Numbered from the stretch's first letter, positions 33,853-42,276 are shown. The stretch: 42,488 nt of DNA from Coprobacillus sp. CAG:605 (GCA_000433255.1 HF998223.1:1-42488), one strand, 5' to 3'. The notes: a model not told the origin generated them from the sequence alone. Numbers and translations: made by a program.

Positions 33853-33971
33853 ATTATTGCACAAAAACTTACAACACTTTTATTGTAATAAGTTTTATCC
33901 AAATAATACGATAGCAAAGTAACTTTAAAAATATTGTCGAAAATATGGCTAAAATATCAAACAAAATTGAA

Positions 33972-33990
33972 CTGTTCGGAATTTCCGAAC
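33972..33990. promoter_or_regulatory. Perfect palindrome upstream of spoIVA
   Basis: GTTCGGAA-T-TTCCGAAC with flanking T/A forms a 19-bp dyad in the divergent region, about 40 bp upstream of the probable SigE promoter of spoIVA. It looks like an operator. It is not the B. subtilis LexA box, whose half-sites are in the opposite order. Confidence 0.5.
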
Positions 33991-34030
33991 AATTGAATTA
34001 ACACTATTTTCTAAACTAACTTAATTTTAG

Positions 34031-34059
34031 GCATATTAAAAACTAAAGATACATAAATT
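34031..34059 (+). promoter_or_regulatory. spoIVA: Probable SigE-type promoter of spoIVA
   Basis: GCATATT, 14 bp, CATAAATT resembles the mother-cell SigE consensus (KMATATT, 13-15 bp, CATACAHT). spoIVA is SigE-dependent in B. subtilis. The ATG follows 22 bp later with GAGTGAT as ribosome-binding site. Confidence 0.6.
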
Positions 34060-34081
34060 TTGATAGATAGAGAGTGATAAT

Positions 34082-35557
34082 ATGAATGAAAATGTAATTA
34101 TTCCCTTAGCGCAAAGAGGAAATGGTGATATCTATTTAGGTGTTGTTGGTGCTGTAAGAACAGGTAAATCTACTTTTATTAAAAAATTTATTGAAAATCT
34201 AGTTGTACCTAATATAGATGATGAAATTGAAAAAAAGAGATATTTAGATGAAATACCTCAAAGTGCTTCTGGAAAAACAATAATGACTACGGAACCTAAA
34301 TTTGTTCCATCAAATGGTGCTAAATTAAAAGTCGATGAATTTAGTGCTAATGTTAAATTAATTGACTGTGTTGGTTATATAATACCTAATGCTAATGGGT
34401 ATGAAGATGAAAATGGTAACCCAAGAATGGTTATGACTCCTTGGTTTAGTGAACCTATACCTTTTGTTGAAGCAGCAGAAGTAGGCACTGAAAAAGTTAT
34501 AAGAGACCATTCTACTATTGGTATTGTTGTAACTACCGATGGCTCTATTGGTGAACTAAAAAGAGCTGATTATATTGAAGCAGAAGCTAAAGTAGTTAAT
34601 GAACTAAAAAGTATTGGTAAACCCTTTATTGTAATTCTAAATACTAAAAATCCTCGAAGTGATGAAACATTAAAATTAACTAATGAATTAATTAAACAAT
34701 ATGATGTTCCAGTAATTCCATTATCAGTATTAGATATGCGTAGCGAAGATATAAATGAAGTATTAAAAACAGCCTTATATGAATACCCAGTACTAGATAT
34801 TAAATTTAGTATTCCTGAATGGGTCCACATCTTAGATAATAAAAACGATATTAAAAAGCATTACTTAGAACTAATAAAAAACTGTGTTGGAGATATTAAA
34901 AAAGTAAAAGATGTGGACAACCTACTTAAATACTTTGAAGATTCTAAGTATATTTCTAAAGCTTATATTAGTAGCCTAGATAGTGGTACAGGAACCGTTG
35001 TTGTTAATCTAGATAGTAATGATGAATTATATAATACTACTCTACAAAGTATGATAGGTGAATCAGTTAATACCAAAGCCTCTATGTTAAAAATATTTGC
35101 ATCTTATAAAGAAGGAAGAGAAGAATTCGATTCCATTAAAAGTGCTTTAAAACAAGCTAAATCAACTGGATATGGTATTGTCTATCCTAACTTAAAAGAT
35201 ATGAAACTAGATACTCCAGAAATAATTAAACAAGGTAGTAGATATGGTGTTAAACTACGTGCCGTAGCAAGTTCTATTCACTTAATGAAAGTTGATGTAG
35301 TATCTACTTTTGAACCAATCATAGGTAGTGAATTACAAAGTAAAGAACTAATAAACTATATCATGAAAGATTATGAAACTGACCCTACTAGTATCTGGAA
35401 AAGTGAAATATTCGGTCGCAGTCTAGATACCATTGTTCAAGAAGGTATCCAAGCTAAGCTATCAATTATGCCAGAAAACACTAGATATAAATTAAGCCAA
35501 ACCGTAACTAAAATTGTTAACAAAGGTTCAAGTAATTTAATTGCTATTGTATTATAA
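34082..35557 (+). CDS. spoIVA: Stage IV sporulation protein A
   Basis: A 491-residue ATPase that polymerises on the forespore surface as the basement layer of the spore coat. Visible are the N-terminal Walker A GAVRTGKST (residues 23-31), the switch-like region LIDCVGYIIPNANGYED (about 97-113) and the SpoIVA-specific MVMTPWFSEPIPFVEAAEVG. The C-terminal region ends SSNLIAIVL. Full length and highly conserved. It argues strongly that the organism makes spores or descends recently from a spore former. Confidence 0.97.
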   Translation: MNENVIIPLAQRGNGDIYLGVVGAVRTGKSTFIKKFIENLVVPNIDDEIEKKRYLDEIPQSASGKTIMTTEPKFVPSNGAKLKVDEFSANVKLIDCVGYIIPNANGYEDENGNPRMVMTPWFSEPIPFVEAAEVGTEKVIRDHSTIGIVVTTDGSIGELKRADYIEAEAKVVNELKSIGKPFIVILNTKNPRSDETLKLTNELIKQYDVPVIPLSVLDMRSEDINEVLKTALYEYPVLDIKFSIPEWVHILDNKNDIKKHYLELIKNCVGDIKKVKDVDNLLKYFEDSKYISKAYISSLDSGTGTVVVNLDSNDELYNTTLQSMIGESVNTKASMLKIFASYKEGREEFDSIKSALKQAKSTGYGIVYPNLKDMKLDTPEIIKQGSRYGVKLRAVASSIHLMKVDVVSTFEPIIGSELQSKELINYIMKDYETDPTSIWKSEIFGRSLDTIVQEGIQAKLSIMPENTRYKLSQTVTKIVNKGSSNLIAIVL

Positions 35558-35590
35558 AAAAGCCGTAAGCGTACCCGCTTACGACTTTTA
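35556..35590. terminator. Strong bidirectional terminator
   Basis: CGTAAGCG-TACC-CGCTTACG (35564-35583) with an A-run on the left and a T-run on the right. It ends spoIVA on the plus strand and the structured RNA candidate on the minus strand. Confidence 0.9.
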
Positions 35591-35850
35591 CAATCTACTG
35601 GGATATAAAGGCTTAACTTTAAACAATAATCATTCCTCTCTAATATTAATCAACAACGATTAATATGATTTTTTAAAGTTTCCAATAGATTGTCTTAAAG
35701 ATTTAAATACTAAATTATTTATTTGGTTCTATGAATACAATCTAATATTTAAATTTGGGTTTCCCCGGCTTAATTTTTTGAAGTGTATTCTTTAAGGTCT
35801 ATACATCTTCAAAAAGACCAGCTCTGTTTTTGTTTCTTTTAAAACAATAT
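35560..35850 (-). ncRNA. Candidate structured non-coding RNA
   Basis: This 300-nt gene-free stretch is strongly structured on the minus strand. It shows (1) TTTTTGAAGATGTAT pairing with ATACACTTCAAAAA, with an overlapping GGTCT/AGACC alternative; (2) GGG-GAAA-CCC, a GNRA tetraloop hairpin (about 35769-35760); (3) a 100-nt arm (35592-35693) closed by CAATCTA/TAGATTG, continued by AACTTTAAA/TTTAAAGTT and capped by ATATTAATC/GATTAATAT; and (4) the terminator at 35556-35590. It could be an independent RNA or the 3' UTR of the exported-protein gene upstream. I cannot assign an Rfam family from sight. Confidence 0.45.
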
Positions 35851-35881
35851 TTAATTAAATCATATTTTATACCAGTATGTA

Positions 35882-36607
35882 TTACATACTAATATAAACC
35901 CCGCCCATTTGATCAAAATAATCATTAACGGACTTATCAAATAAGAAAACAGTCCCAGCTCCATTGTAATGTATAGAATATTTCTTACTTTGTGCAAGTG
36001 AAATATATCCCGTTGCATGTTGGTATGATCCATATACTGTTCCACTATTTTGAACATAAAAAGTTTGTTGAACAATAATGTCAGTTGCTCCAGAAGGCAG
36101 CTTTACAGAATTACCAAATCCATTAGTAAAATATTGGTAATTACTATAGCCAGAAGTTCCAGCACTTGAGGAAACATATGTTGAAGCTGAACCGCTAATT
36201 AACGAAGTATTAACAAATCGAGCACCAATTACATCATAACTTCTAACATTTGGATTTTTTAGCCATTGCAATTTTATTGTTACAGCACACGTATTACCAC
36301 AAGCTTTAGAGATAGCTAAATATTTTGAACTCGTTTGATGGTATGTAGAACGTGTAGTAGTGTCGTTATCATAATATTTTTCAATTTTATAATCACGATT
36401 ATTTACATCCATCTTTTGAATCCAATTATAATCTTCTACAGTCATTTTTGAAGGATAATCATCACCATAGAAATCTATAACATAATTGTATTCTTTTTCC
36501 GTTAAACTAACTCCATTATTATTAGTATAATAGCCTTCAGCTTTTACAACACCCATACATAGAAATAAACTCAATGTTAGTAGGAATGCATTTCTTACAA
36601 CTTTCAC
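35882..36607 (-). CDS. Exported protein of unknown function
   Basis: A 241-residue protein with a signal peptide (cleavage likely after VVKA, about residue 23). A block NNNGVSLTEKEYNYVIDFY and TVEDYNWI follow, then a beta-rich domain with one Cys pair (ACGNTC). The start is a GTG at 36607 with AAAGGAG about 7 nt upstream. It lies between an XRE regulator and the structured RNA, both on the same strand. The N-terminal block resembles other small exported proteins of gut Bacillota as I recall them, but no function is known to me. Confidence 0.65.
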   Translation of the reverse strand: MKVVRNAFLLTLSLFLCMGVVKAEGYYTNNNGVSLTEKEYNYVIDFYGDDYPSKMTVEDYNWIQKMDVNNRDYKIEKYYDNDTTTRSTYHQTSSKYLAISKACGNTCAVTIKLQWLKNPNVRSYDVIGARFVNTSLISGSASTYVSSSAGTSGYSNYQYFTNGFGNSVKLPSGATDIIVQQTFYVQNSGTVYGSYQHATGYISLAQSKKYSIHYNGAGTVFLFDKSVNDYFDQMGGVYISM

Positions 36608-36650
36608 TCATCCACTCCTTTCCATGACAAAATAGTAACCAATTTTTGGC

Positions 36651-36675
36651 AAAAAATAAAGGGCGAATTTCGCCC
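36651..36675 (-). terminator. Terminator of the XRE regulator gene
   Basis: GGGCGAA/TTCGCCC hairpin followed by TTTATTTTTT on the minus strand; it also separates the regulator from the exported-protein gene. Confidence 0.85.
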
Positions 36676-36684
36676 ATTATATAT

Positions 36685-37791
36685 TTAATACAAATAACTA
36701 TAATAATTTTCATTAAAATCTTTTAAAATATCATCTTTGCAAGATCCTTTAATACATGTAGAAGTCAAATAGTTATAATCAAATTCATTTAATATTTCGC
36801 TATTTTGAAATTTTACATATTTTAGAATTTTCATAGAAGCATCATAGCTATATCTTTCCTCAACATTATCAAAGCAATAATTTAAATAATAATTATTTGT
36901 TTCACTAGAATATTTTTCTACAATACTTGTATCCCCATCTTTATGCTCATAAACATAAGACTTACTATCACTATCATACTTAAAATTATCTCTAACATAC
37001 TTAGGAATATCATCATCTATAACATTTGAACTCTCATCATCAGAAACATTATTGTTCAAAGCATAAACAAAATCATCATTAGATTCAACCTCAGTAAAAT
37101 GTAATTTAATAATCTCATTATACTCATCACTCTTAACTTCTAAATATAAATTATCCATAAACTTATCAACATCTCTATAAGAAAAATATTCATCATAACC
37201 ATATTTATTAACAATTAAATCATCCATATTTTCTCTATTACGTAAATTTATTTCTTTATCACCATTCTTATAATACAATCTAGTTTCCATAATATTATCA
37301 TCATCATTAAATGAAACAATATCACCTAACCTAATATAAGAATTTTTCTTAGTTACAATCATAACACCTTCATAAGTATTAAAATGCTCACTCTCACCAC
37401 CAATTTTATAAACCTTTATTGAATTATAATTAGAGAAGAAATATATAAAAGGCATAATAGCTACTAATAAAAATATTATTGTACTATAAAATATAGTTAA
37501 CTTTCTAACTTTTCTAACATTCTCTTTCATTACCGCAATAGATACATTATCTACATCTTTAGCATTATCTTTATTTTTTCTAGCACCATATACTAACTCA
37601 TTAACAGTAACACCATAAAACTCAGATATCTTAACTAACATCTCAATACTTGGTAAATATACAGCTCTTTCCCATTTTGATATTGTACCTCTATCAACGC
37701 ACAATACTTTTGCTAAAGCCTCCTGAGTTAATTCCTTTTCTGATCTTAATTCTACTAAAAATTTTGCGATTTTTTCATAATCCATATACAT
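36685..37791 (-). CDS. Membrane-anchored XRE-family regulator
   Basis: A 368-residue protein with an N-terminal helix-turn-helix (about 7-62: LTQEALAKVLCVDRGTISKW, LPSIEMLVKISEFYGVTVNEL), a linker, one TM segment (about 97-118) and an extracellular domain of about 250 residues that is acidic and Tyr/Asp-rich. The layout suggests a one-component sensor that binds DNA inside and senses a signal outside. Two ATGs (37791, 37785) are possible: AAGG is 4 nt or 10 nt upstream. The gene ends at its own terminator; the exported-protein gene beyond is a candidate target. Confidence 0.75.
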   Translation of the reverse strand: MYMDYEKIAKFLVELRSEKELTQEALAKVLCVDRGTISKWERAVYLPSIEMLVKISEFYGVTVNELVYGARKNKDNAKDVDNVSIAVMKENVRKVRKLTIFYSTIIFLLVAIMPFIYFFSNYNSIKVYKIGGESEHFNTYEGVMIVTKKNSYIRLGDIVSFNDDDNIMETRLYYKNGDKEINLRNRENMDDLIVNKYGYDEYFSYRDVDKFMDNLYLEVKSDEYNEIIKLHFTEVESNDDFVYALNNNVSDDESSNVIDDDIPKYVRDNFKYDSDSKSYVYEHKDGDTSIVEKYSSETNNYYLNYCFDNVEERYSYDASMKILKYVKFQNSEILNEFDYNYLTSTCIKGSCKDDILKDFNENYYSYLY

Positions 37792-37878
37792 ACATCCTTC
37801 CTAAAACCAAAATCCATAAAACCATTATATTATAAAATAAATAATTAAGATATGTCTTATTAGTCTATTTTCCCTATT

Positions 37879-38121
37879 TTAAAACATTTTCTCTACATTT
37901 TTAGGAACTTTATCTTTAATTATAGCATTTACTATTTTATCCTCTTTTTCTTTCGATACATCTTTACCTGTCATTTGGGATAAAGTTGATATCACTTCTC
38001 TTATTGTTTTTTCATCTTTCATATTTCCATTATTTAATTTTTCGGCTAAAGATATAATAGTATCTTTTTTTATTTTAGTTTTTTTCTCTACCTTTTTAAA
38101 TAATTCATCGCTTAAATTCAT
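37879..38121 (-). CDS. spoVIF: SpoVIF-like sporulation protein
   Basis: An 80-residue basic, helical protein. LFKKVEKKTKIKKDTIISLA, NMKDEKTIREVISTLSQM and VSKEKEDKIVNAI closely follow the pattern of stage VI sporulation protein F, which in B. subtilis is a late mother-cell protein needed for GerE-dependent coat assembly. GGGTGAT precedes the ATG. CATATAATA (38148-38140, minus strand) matches the SigK -10 pattern CATANNNTA, as expected for spoVIF, but this short match is weak evidence. Confidence 0.72.
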   Translation of the reverse strand: MNLSDELFKKVEKKTKIKKDTIISLAEKLNNGNMKDEKTIREVISTLSQMTGKDVSKEKEDKIVNAIIKDKVPKNVEKMF

Positions 38122-38261
38122 TATAAAATCACCCTAGTGTATTATATGTTATTCGCCTAGTTTTGTGAGTATCAAAAAAGGAACTCTTATTAAAAGTTCC
38201 AAACTTAATTATTATAAACTTTATAAGATATTCCTTTTTGATTAAAATTTAATCGACAAAC

Positions 38262-38396
38262 TAAAAAAATAAGCACTCACAAGTTGAGAATGTTAACCAT
38301 TTTTTTAATAGATAAACTCTCAATCTATCAAACTGAATGTTTCTTTATGCAATTTATTGCATAATTTAATTATACAACATTTAAATATAATTCCAA
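38262..38396 (-). ncRNA. Orphan antitoxin-like RNA
   Basis: On the minus strand TTGGAA (38396-38391), 16 bp, TATAAT (38374-38369) would start an RNA near 38362. It ends at a hairpin (CTCA/TGAG, 38288-38276) followed by ATTTTTTTAG. Its 5' part (GAAACATTCAGTTTGA, then TTGAGAGTTTATCT) aligns with the antitoxin RNA of locus 2 (GAAACATTCAGTTTTT, then TTGAGTGTTTACCT). No small hydrophobic frame with a Shine-Dalgarno sequence lies opposite it, so it looks like an antitoxin copy without a toxin. Confidence 0.45.
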
Positions 38397-38437
38397 GTGT
38401 TTTTCATAAATTTATTTACATTTTTATAACTTTAATA

Positions 38438-38466
38438 TTGTTTGATTAGTAAATTTATAGTATACT
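38438..38466 (+). promoter_or_regulatory. Promoter of the candidate toxin mRNA (locus 2)
   Basis: TTGTTT, 17 bp, TATACT. In the 5' UTR ACCTCCTT (38499-38506) pairs perfectly with AAGGAGGT (38519-38526), which is the Shine-Dalgarno sequence itself. Confidence 0.6.
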
Positions 38467-38533
38467 CATATTTAGGAAACATCAGTTGTTGAGTGTTTAC
38501 CTCCTTACTTTTTAAAGAAAGGAGGTTGATATT

Positions 38534-38638
38534 ATGAAGAATAAAACCTTTATTTTAAAGTTATTAAAACTCATAATAATTTTATTATTTCAAATTATCA
38601 TCTTGATAACAATAATAAAAATAAAAACACCCATGTAA
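38534..38638 (+). CDS. Small hydrophobic peptide, candidate type I toxin (locus 2)
   Basis: A 34-residue peptide with a basic N-terminus (MKNKTF), one long hydrophobic Ile/Leu helix (about 7-28) and a basic end (KIKTPM). AAAGGAGGT, an ideal ribosome-binding site, lies 7 nt before the ATG but is sequestered in a perfect 8-bp hairpin. A convergent antisense RNA overlaps the end of the frame. Locus 1 (17625-17977) has the same plan, though the peptides are not alike residue by residue. The toxin role is inferred from architecture. Confidence 0.6.
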   Translation: MKNKTFILKLLKLIIILLFQIIILITIIKIKTPM

Positions 38639-38756
38639 ATGAGTGATTACTTAACTTAGGTAAACACTCAACATGCAAAAACTGAATGTTTCCTATTTTT
38701 ATTTTATGCAAATTTCTTGCTCAAATACATTATAACATAATTAAATATAATTTCAA
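38610..38756 (-). ncRNA. Candidate antitoxin RNA (locus 2)
   Basis: TTGAAA (38756-38751), 16 bp, TATAAT (38734-38729) on the minus strand start an RNA near 38722. It should end after CACTC-8-GGGTG and the tract TTTTTATTTTTATT, giving about 105 nt antisense to the toxin mRNA 3' end and its last codons. The RNA carries TGTTGAGTGTTTACCT, identical to the toxin 5' UTR (38487-38502); in DNA the copies form a 16-bp perfect inverted repeat (second arm 38658-38673). Confidence 0.6.
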
Positions 38757-38781
38757 GAGGTATTTTAATACCCCAAAATAG

Positions 38782-38804
38782 AAAAAAGTGCCACCATGAC
38801 ACTT
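38782..38804 (-). terminator. valS terminator
   Basis: AAGTG/CACTT hairpin followed by TTTTTTC on the minus strand, directly after the valS stop. Confidence 0.8.
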
Positions 38805-38808
38805 CTAA

Positions 38809-41343
38809 CTACTTATTATCAAGTTCTAAATTCTTTAGCTTCTCTTCTTCTAACGCTAAATTCTTTCTTTCTTGTTCAACAATATTTTGCGGAGCCTTAG
38901 TCACATAACCTTCATTACTTAAAAGATTCTTTCTTCTTTGAATACTCTTTCTTAACATCTCAATTTGGGCTAACTTTAAAGCCTTATCAGCTTCCGTCTC
39001 CACCTTCTCAAAGAATATCGTTGCTCTTACCTTCTTAGAAAATACCTTATAAGCCTTAATACCAAGATTATCCTTAACAACATTATCCTTTAATTTCAAC
39101 ATCTTAATAATTAAATCATTATCATCACTAGTATCAAACATTACTTTAAATTCTTTACTAATATTATTCTCAGCTTTAATATTTCTAAAATTCTTAATAA
39201 ATTCAATCTCATCATCAACAATATCTTCAATATCTTCAAACACTAACTTTTTATTATGTCTTGGATACTTAGAAATCATTATCGACTCACTATCTCTAAC
39301 TGGTAACATACCATAAATTTCTTCTGTAACATAAGGCATAAATGGATGAAGTAACTTTAATATTCCATCTAACACATAACATAACACACTCTTCGTACTC
39401 TTACTATCAATCGTATACTTAGCCATTTCAATATAATTATCACAAAACATCGTCCAAGTAAAATTATAAATCGTACTACCAGCATTATTAAACTCATACT
39501 TATCCATAAACTTTCTTGTTTCTTCCAAAGTACGTTCAAACTTAGTTAATATCCACATATCTTCCGGTTTCAAATCATCTAAAACAATCTCATCTAACCC
39601 CTCAATATTAGTTAAAACAAACCTTGAAGCATTCCATACCTTATTAATAAAATTCCAAGTAGCTTTAATCTTCTCTTCATCAAAACGCATATCCGTACCA
39701 CTAGCAACATCTGTTGCTAAGTAATACCTTAATGCATCTGCTCCATAATCTCTTATCATATCAAAAGGATCAATCCCATTACCTAAAGACTTACTAAACT
39801 TTCTTCCTTGTTTATCTCTAATAAGACCATGTATTAAACAATCTTCAAAAGGTCTTTCACCTAATAATTCTTCTCCTTGAAAAGTCATTCTATTAACCCA
39901 AAAAGGAATAATATCATACCCTGTAACCAAACAATTATTAGGGTAATATCTTTCTAAATCACTAGTGTTATCTGGCCACCCTAAAGTAGCAAAAGGCCAT
40001 AATGCCGAAGAGAACCAGGTATCTAAAACATCTTCATCTTGAATCCAACCTTCACCATCTGGTTTATCCATACCAACATAGATTTCTTCACCACGATACC
40101 ACGCTGGAATTCTGTGTCCCCACCATAATTGTCTTGAAATACACCAATCATAAGTAATTTCCATCCAGTGATTCATTGTCTTCTCATATCTAGCCGGTAC
40201 AAAATGTACCTTTGTCTTACTATTTTTTTGATTTTCTAATACCTTATCTGCTAAAGGACGCATCTTAACAAACCATTGCTTTTTAATCATTGGTTCAACC
40301 ATCGCCCCCGTACGTTCACTATGACCAACTTCATGAACTATAGGTTCAACCTTAATAAGTAAGCCAGAAGCCTCTAAATCTTCAAGTAATACCTTACGAC
40401 ATTCTAAACAAGACATACCCTCATACTTACCACATAAATTATTCATAGTCGCATCATCATTCATTATAACAATACGTTCTAAATTATGGCGATTGCCAAC
40501 TTCAAAGTCGTTAGGATCATGTGCTGGCGTAATCTTTACAGCCCCAGTTCCCTTAGTCATATCAGCATGTTCATCAGTAATAACTGGAATTAAACGATTA
40601 ACAATTGGCAACACCACATTCTTACCAACATACTTCTTATAACGTTCATCTTCCTTATTAACCGCAACCGCAACATCTCCAAATAAAGTTTCAGGTCTCG
40701 TAGTAGCAACATCAATGTACTCTTCACTACCTTCTATACGATACTTCAAATGATAAAACGCACTAGCCTCTTCACTATAAATAACTTCTTCATTAGATAA
40801 TGCTGTCTTAGCAACAGGATCCCAATTTATAATCTTTTCTCCCCTATAAATTAATCCCTTATTATAATAATCAACAAATACCTTTCTAACCGCCTTCGAT
40901 AAACCATCATCTAAAGTAAATCTTTCTTTATCATAATCTAAAGATATACCAAGTTTAGCCCATTGACTCCTAATAATCTCAGCATGTTCATGAGTCCAAT
41001 TCCAACATTCTTCTAAGAAACCATCTCTTCCCACTTGATACTTATCAAGACCCTTCTCTTTTAACCTGCCAACAACTTTAGCTTCCGTTGCAATAGCGGC
41101 ATGATCCATACCTGGTAACCATAAACAATCATACCCATTCATTCTCTTATAACGAATAATAATATCTTGTAACGTTACATCCCAAGCATGTCCTAAATGT
41201 AATTTACCCGTAACATTTGGGGGAGGAAGCACAATTGAATATGGTTTCTTACTTGTATCTCCGGATTTAAAATAACCCTTACTCTTCCATTCTTCATATT
41301 TATTTTGTTCAACCAAATTATGATCATATTTCTTTTCTAACAT
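38809..41343 (-). CDS. valS: Valyl-tRNA synthetase
   Basis: An 844-residue class I synthetase that charges tRNA-Val. Motifs are PPNVTGKLHLGHAWDVTLQD (HLGH at 49-52), the editing-domain motif ATTRPETLFGDVAVAVN, GYDIIPFWVNRM, and KFSKSLGNGIDP (KMSKS equivalent). The C-terminal coiled-coil arm typical of ValRS (about 795-840) is present. Its ATG overlaps the HD-domain gene by 7 bp, so both are read from the Val T-box leader. Confidence 0.97.
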   Translation of the reverse strand: MLEKKYDHNLVEQNKYEEWKSKGYFKSGDTSKKPYSIVLPPPNVTGKLHLGHAWDVTLQDIIIRYKRMNGYDCLWLPGMDHAAIATEAKVVGRLKEKGLDKYQVGRDGFLEECWNWTHEHAEIIRSQWAKLGISLDYDKERFTLDDGLSKAVRKVFVDYYNKGLIYRGEKIINWDPVAKTALSNEEVIYSEEASAFYHLKYRIEGSEEYIDVATTRPETLFGDVAVAVNKEDERYKKYVGKNVVLPIVNRLIPVITDEHADMTKGTGAVKITPAHDPNDFEVGNRHNLERIVIMNDDATMNNLCGKYEGMSCLECRKVLLEDLEASGLLIKVEPIVHEVGHSERTGAMVEPMIKKQWFVKMRPLADKVLENQKNSKTKVHFVPARYEKTMNHWMEITYDWCISRQLWWGHRIPAWYRGEEIYVGMDKPDGEGWIQDEDVLDTWFSSALWPFATLGWPDNTSDLERYYPNNCLVTGYDIIPFWVNRMTFQGEELLGERPFEDCLIHGLIRDKQGRKFSKSLGNGIDPFDMIRDYGADALRYYLATDVASGTDMRFDEEKIKATWNFINKVWNASRFVLTNIEGLDEIVLDDLKPEDMWILTKFERTLEETRKFMDKYEFNNAGSTIYNFTWTMFCDNYIEMAKYTIDSKSTKSVLCYVLDGILKLLHPFMPYVTEEIYGMLPVRDSESIMISKYPRHNKKLVFEDIEDIVDDEIEFIKNFRNIKAENNISKEFKVMFDTSDDNDLIIKMLKLKDNVVKDNLGIKAYKVFSKKVRATIFFEKVETEADKALKLAQIEMLRKSIQRRKNLLSNEGYVTKAPQNIVEQERKNLALEEEKLKNLELDNK

Positions 41344-42056
41344 TTTATTACCTCTTTCATATATTTATCAGCATATACCACTAAATCTTTGTATCTATCT
41401 TCTAACTTCAATACTTTAGTTATCTTATTTATTAACTTTTCTTTATATATAACTTTCATAATTTCTTTATAATTTACATCGTATATATAAGAATAATAAA
41501 GTATGATATAATCACTACAATTAAAATATTCTTGATATTTAACTAACGTATCTTTATAGAATTCTTTTCTTGTATCTTCATGTTCGGGTATTTTTGTATT
41601 TTCAATAAATCTATCTTCTCCAATAGCACGCAAAATATCTAACTTATCACAATCTCTTATCATTTTGATAAAATTATTACTAATATACTTACTATCCACT
41701 TCATATTTATTATGATATTTTACACCCAGTACTACATCTTCTAATGCCTTTTTATCTAATATTTTATCAAGTAATCCTTCTTCTTTTAATATCTTATAAC
41801 CCAAATCACCATGGTCAATATTTAAATCATTATAAGAATCAAATTTATCTAGCTGAGGAAATCTTCCTATATCATGAAATAACCCTAAGATATATGCCAC
41901 TATAACATCATTCTTAGATAGCTTTAACTTTCTAGCTAACCATTCCATTAAAGAAGCCACCCGATAAGAATGTAAATACTTCCATCTTATTTTCTCATTA
42001 TTTAAATCAAATTTACTTATGTATTGTTCAAATATCTTTATTGCATCATTCTTCAT
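41337..42056 (-). CDS. HD-domain phosphohydrolase
   Basis: A 239-residue protein of the HD superfamily. Metal ligands are visible at His29 (YLHSYRVA), His61-Asp62 (LFHDIGRFPQ) and Asp in IRDCDKLDILRA (about 132). HD proteins hydrolyse nucleotides or cyclic nucleotides; the substrate is unknown. GGAG lies about 9 nt before the ATG. It is the first gene of the T-box-controlled operon with valS, which ties its expression to Val-tRNA charging. That pairing is unusual, and may simply be a by-product of its position. Confidence 0.8.
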   Translation of the reverse strand: MKNDAIKIFEQYISKFDLNNEKIRWKYLHSYRVASLMEWLARKLKLSKNDVIVAYILGLFHDIGRFPQLDKFDSYNDLNIDHGDLGYKILKEEGLLDKILDKKALEDVVLGVKYHNKYEVDSKYISNNFIKMIRDCDKLDILRAIGEDRFIENTKIPEHEDTRKEFYKDTLVKYQEYFNCSDYIILYYSYIYDVNYKEIMKVIYKEKLINKITKVLKLEDRYKDLVVYADKYMKEVIKC

Positions 42057-42069
42057 TTACAACAACTCC

Positions 42070-42275
42070 ATTAAAAAATAGCCACAACGTAAGAACGAGA
42101 AAACCCGTGGTACCATCTTACTTTATGACTAATCATACACTCTAAATCTTAACGCGATTATACGGTTTATGCTCCCAAGTAACCTTCAATTAACTAGTTT
42201 CTTAGTTTTCACCACCCACTAAGTCTCTTTTAAAACTAAAGTTAAAATACTCCTCTTGTTCATCACATCTATTGG
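42070..42275 (-). promoter_or_regulatory. T-box leader of the HD-valS operon (Val)
   Basis: The T-box core AAGATGGTACCACGGG (42119-42104, minus strand) lies in a stem that competes with a terminator (TAGTCA/TGGCTA, then TTTTTT). The probable specifier is GTT (42183-42181), in GAAGGTTACTTGGGAGC, fitting valine; its setting matches that of the Ile specifier in the ileS leader. Confidence 0.92.
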
Positions 42276-42276
42276 T

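Noticed and set aside
35630..35660. Four-codon leader frame after AGAGAGGA on the minus strand in the structured RNA
   Set aside because: A ribosome-binding-site-like string followed by ATG and a stop after four codons could be a leader peptide, but no regulated gene lies downstream before the terminator.
35860..36075. Minus-strand frame within the exported-protein gene
   Set aside because: It is an alternative frame of a gene with a clear signal peptide and Shine-Dalgarno sequence.
37650..37835. Plus-strand frame opposite the XRE helix-turn-helix
   Set aside because: It is antisense to a recognisable HTH domain and has no ribosome-binding site. The same holds for 34570-34830 inside spoIVA and 13928-14110 at the phosphoesterase start.
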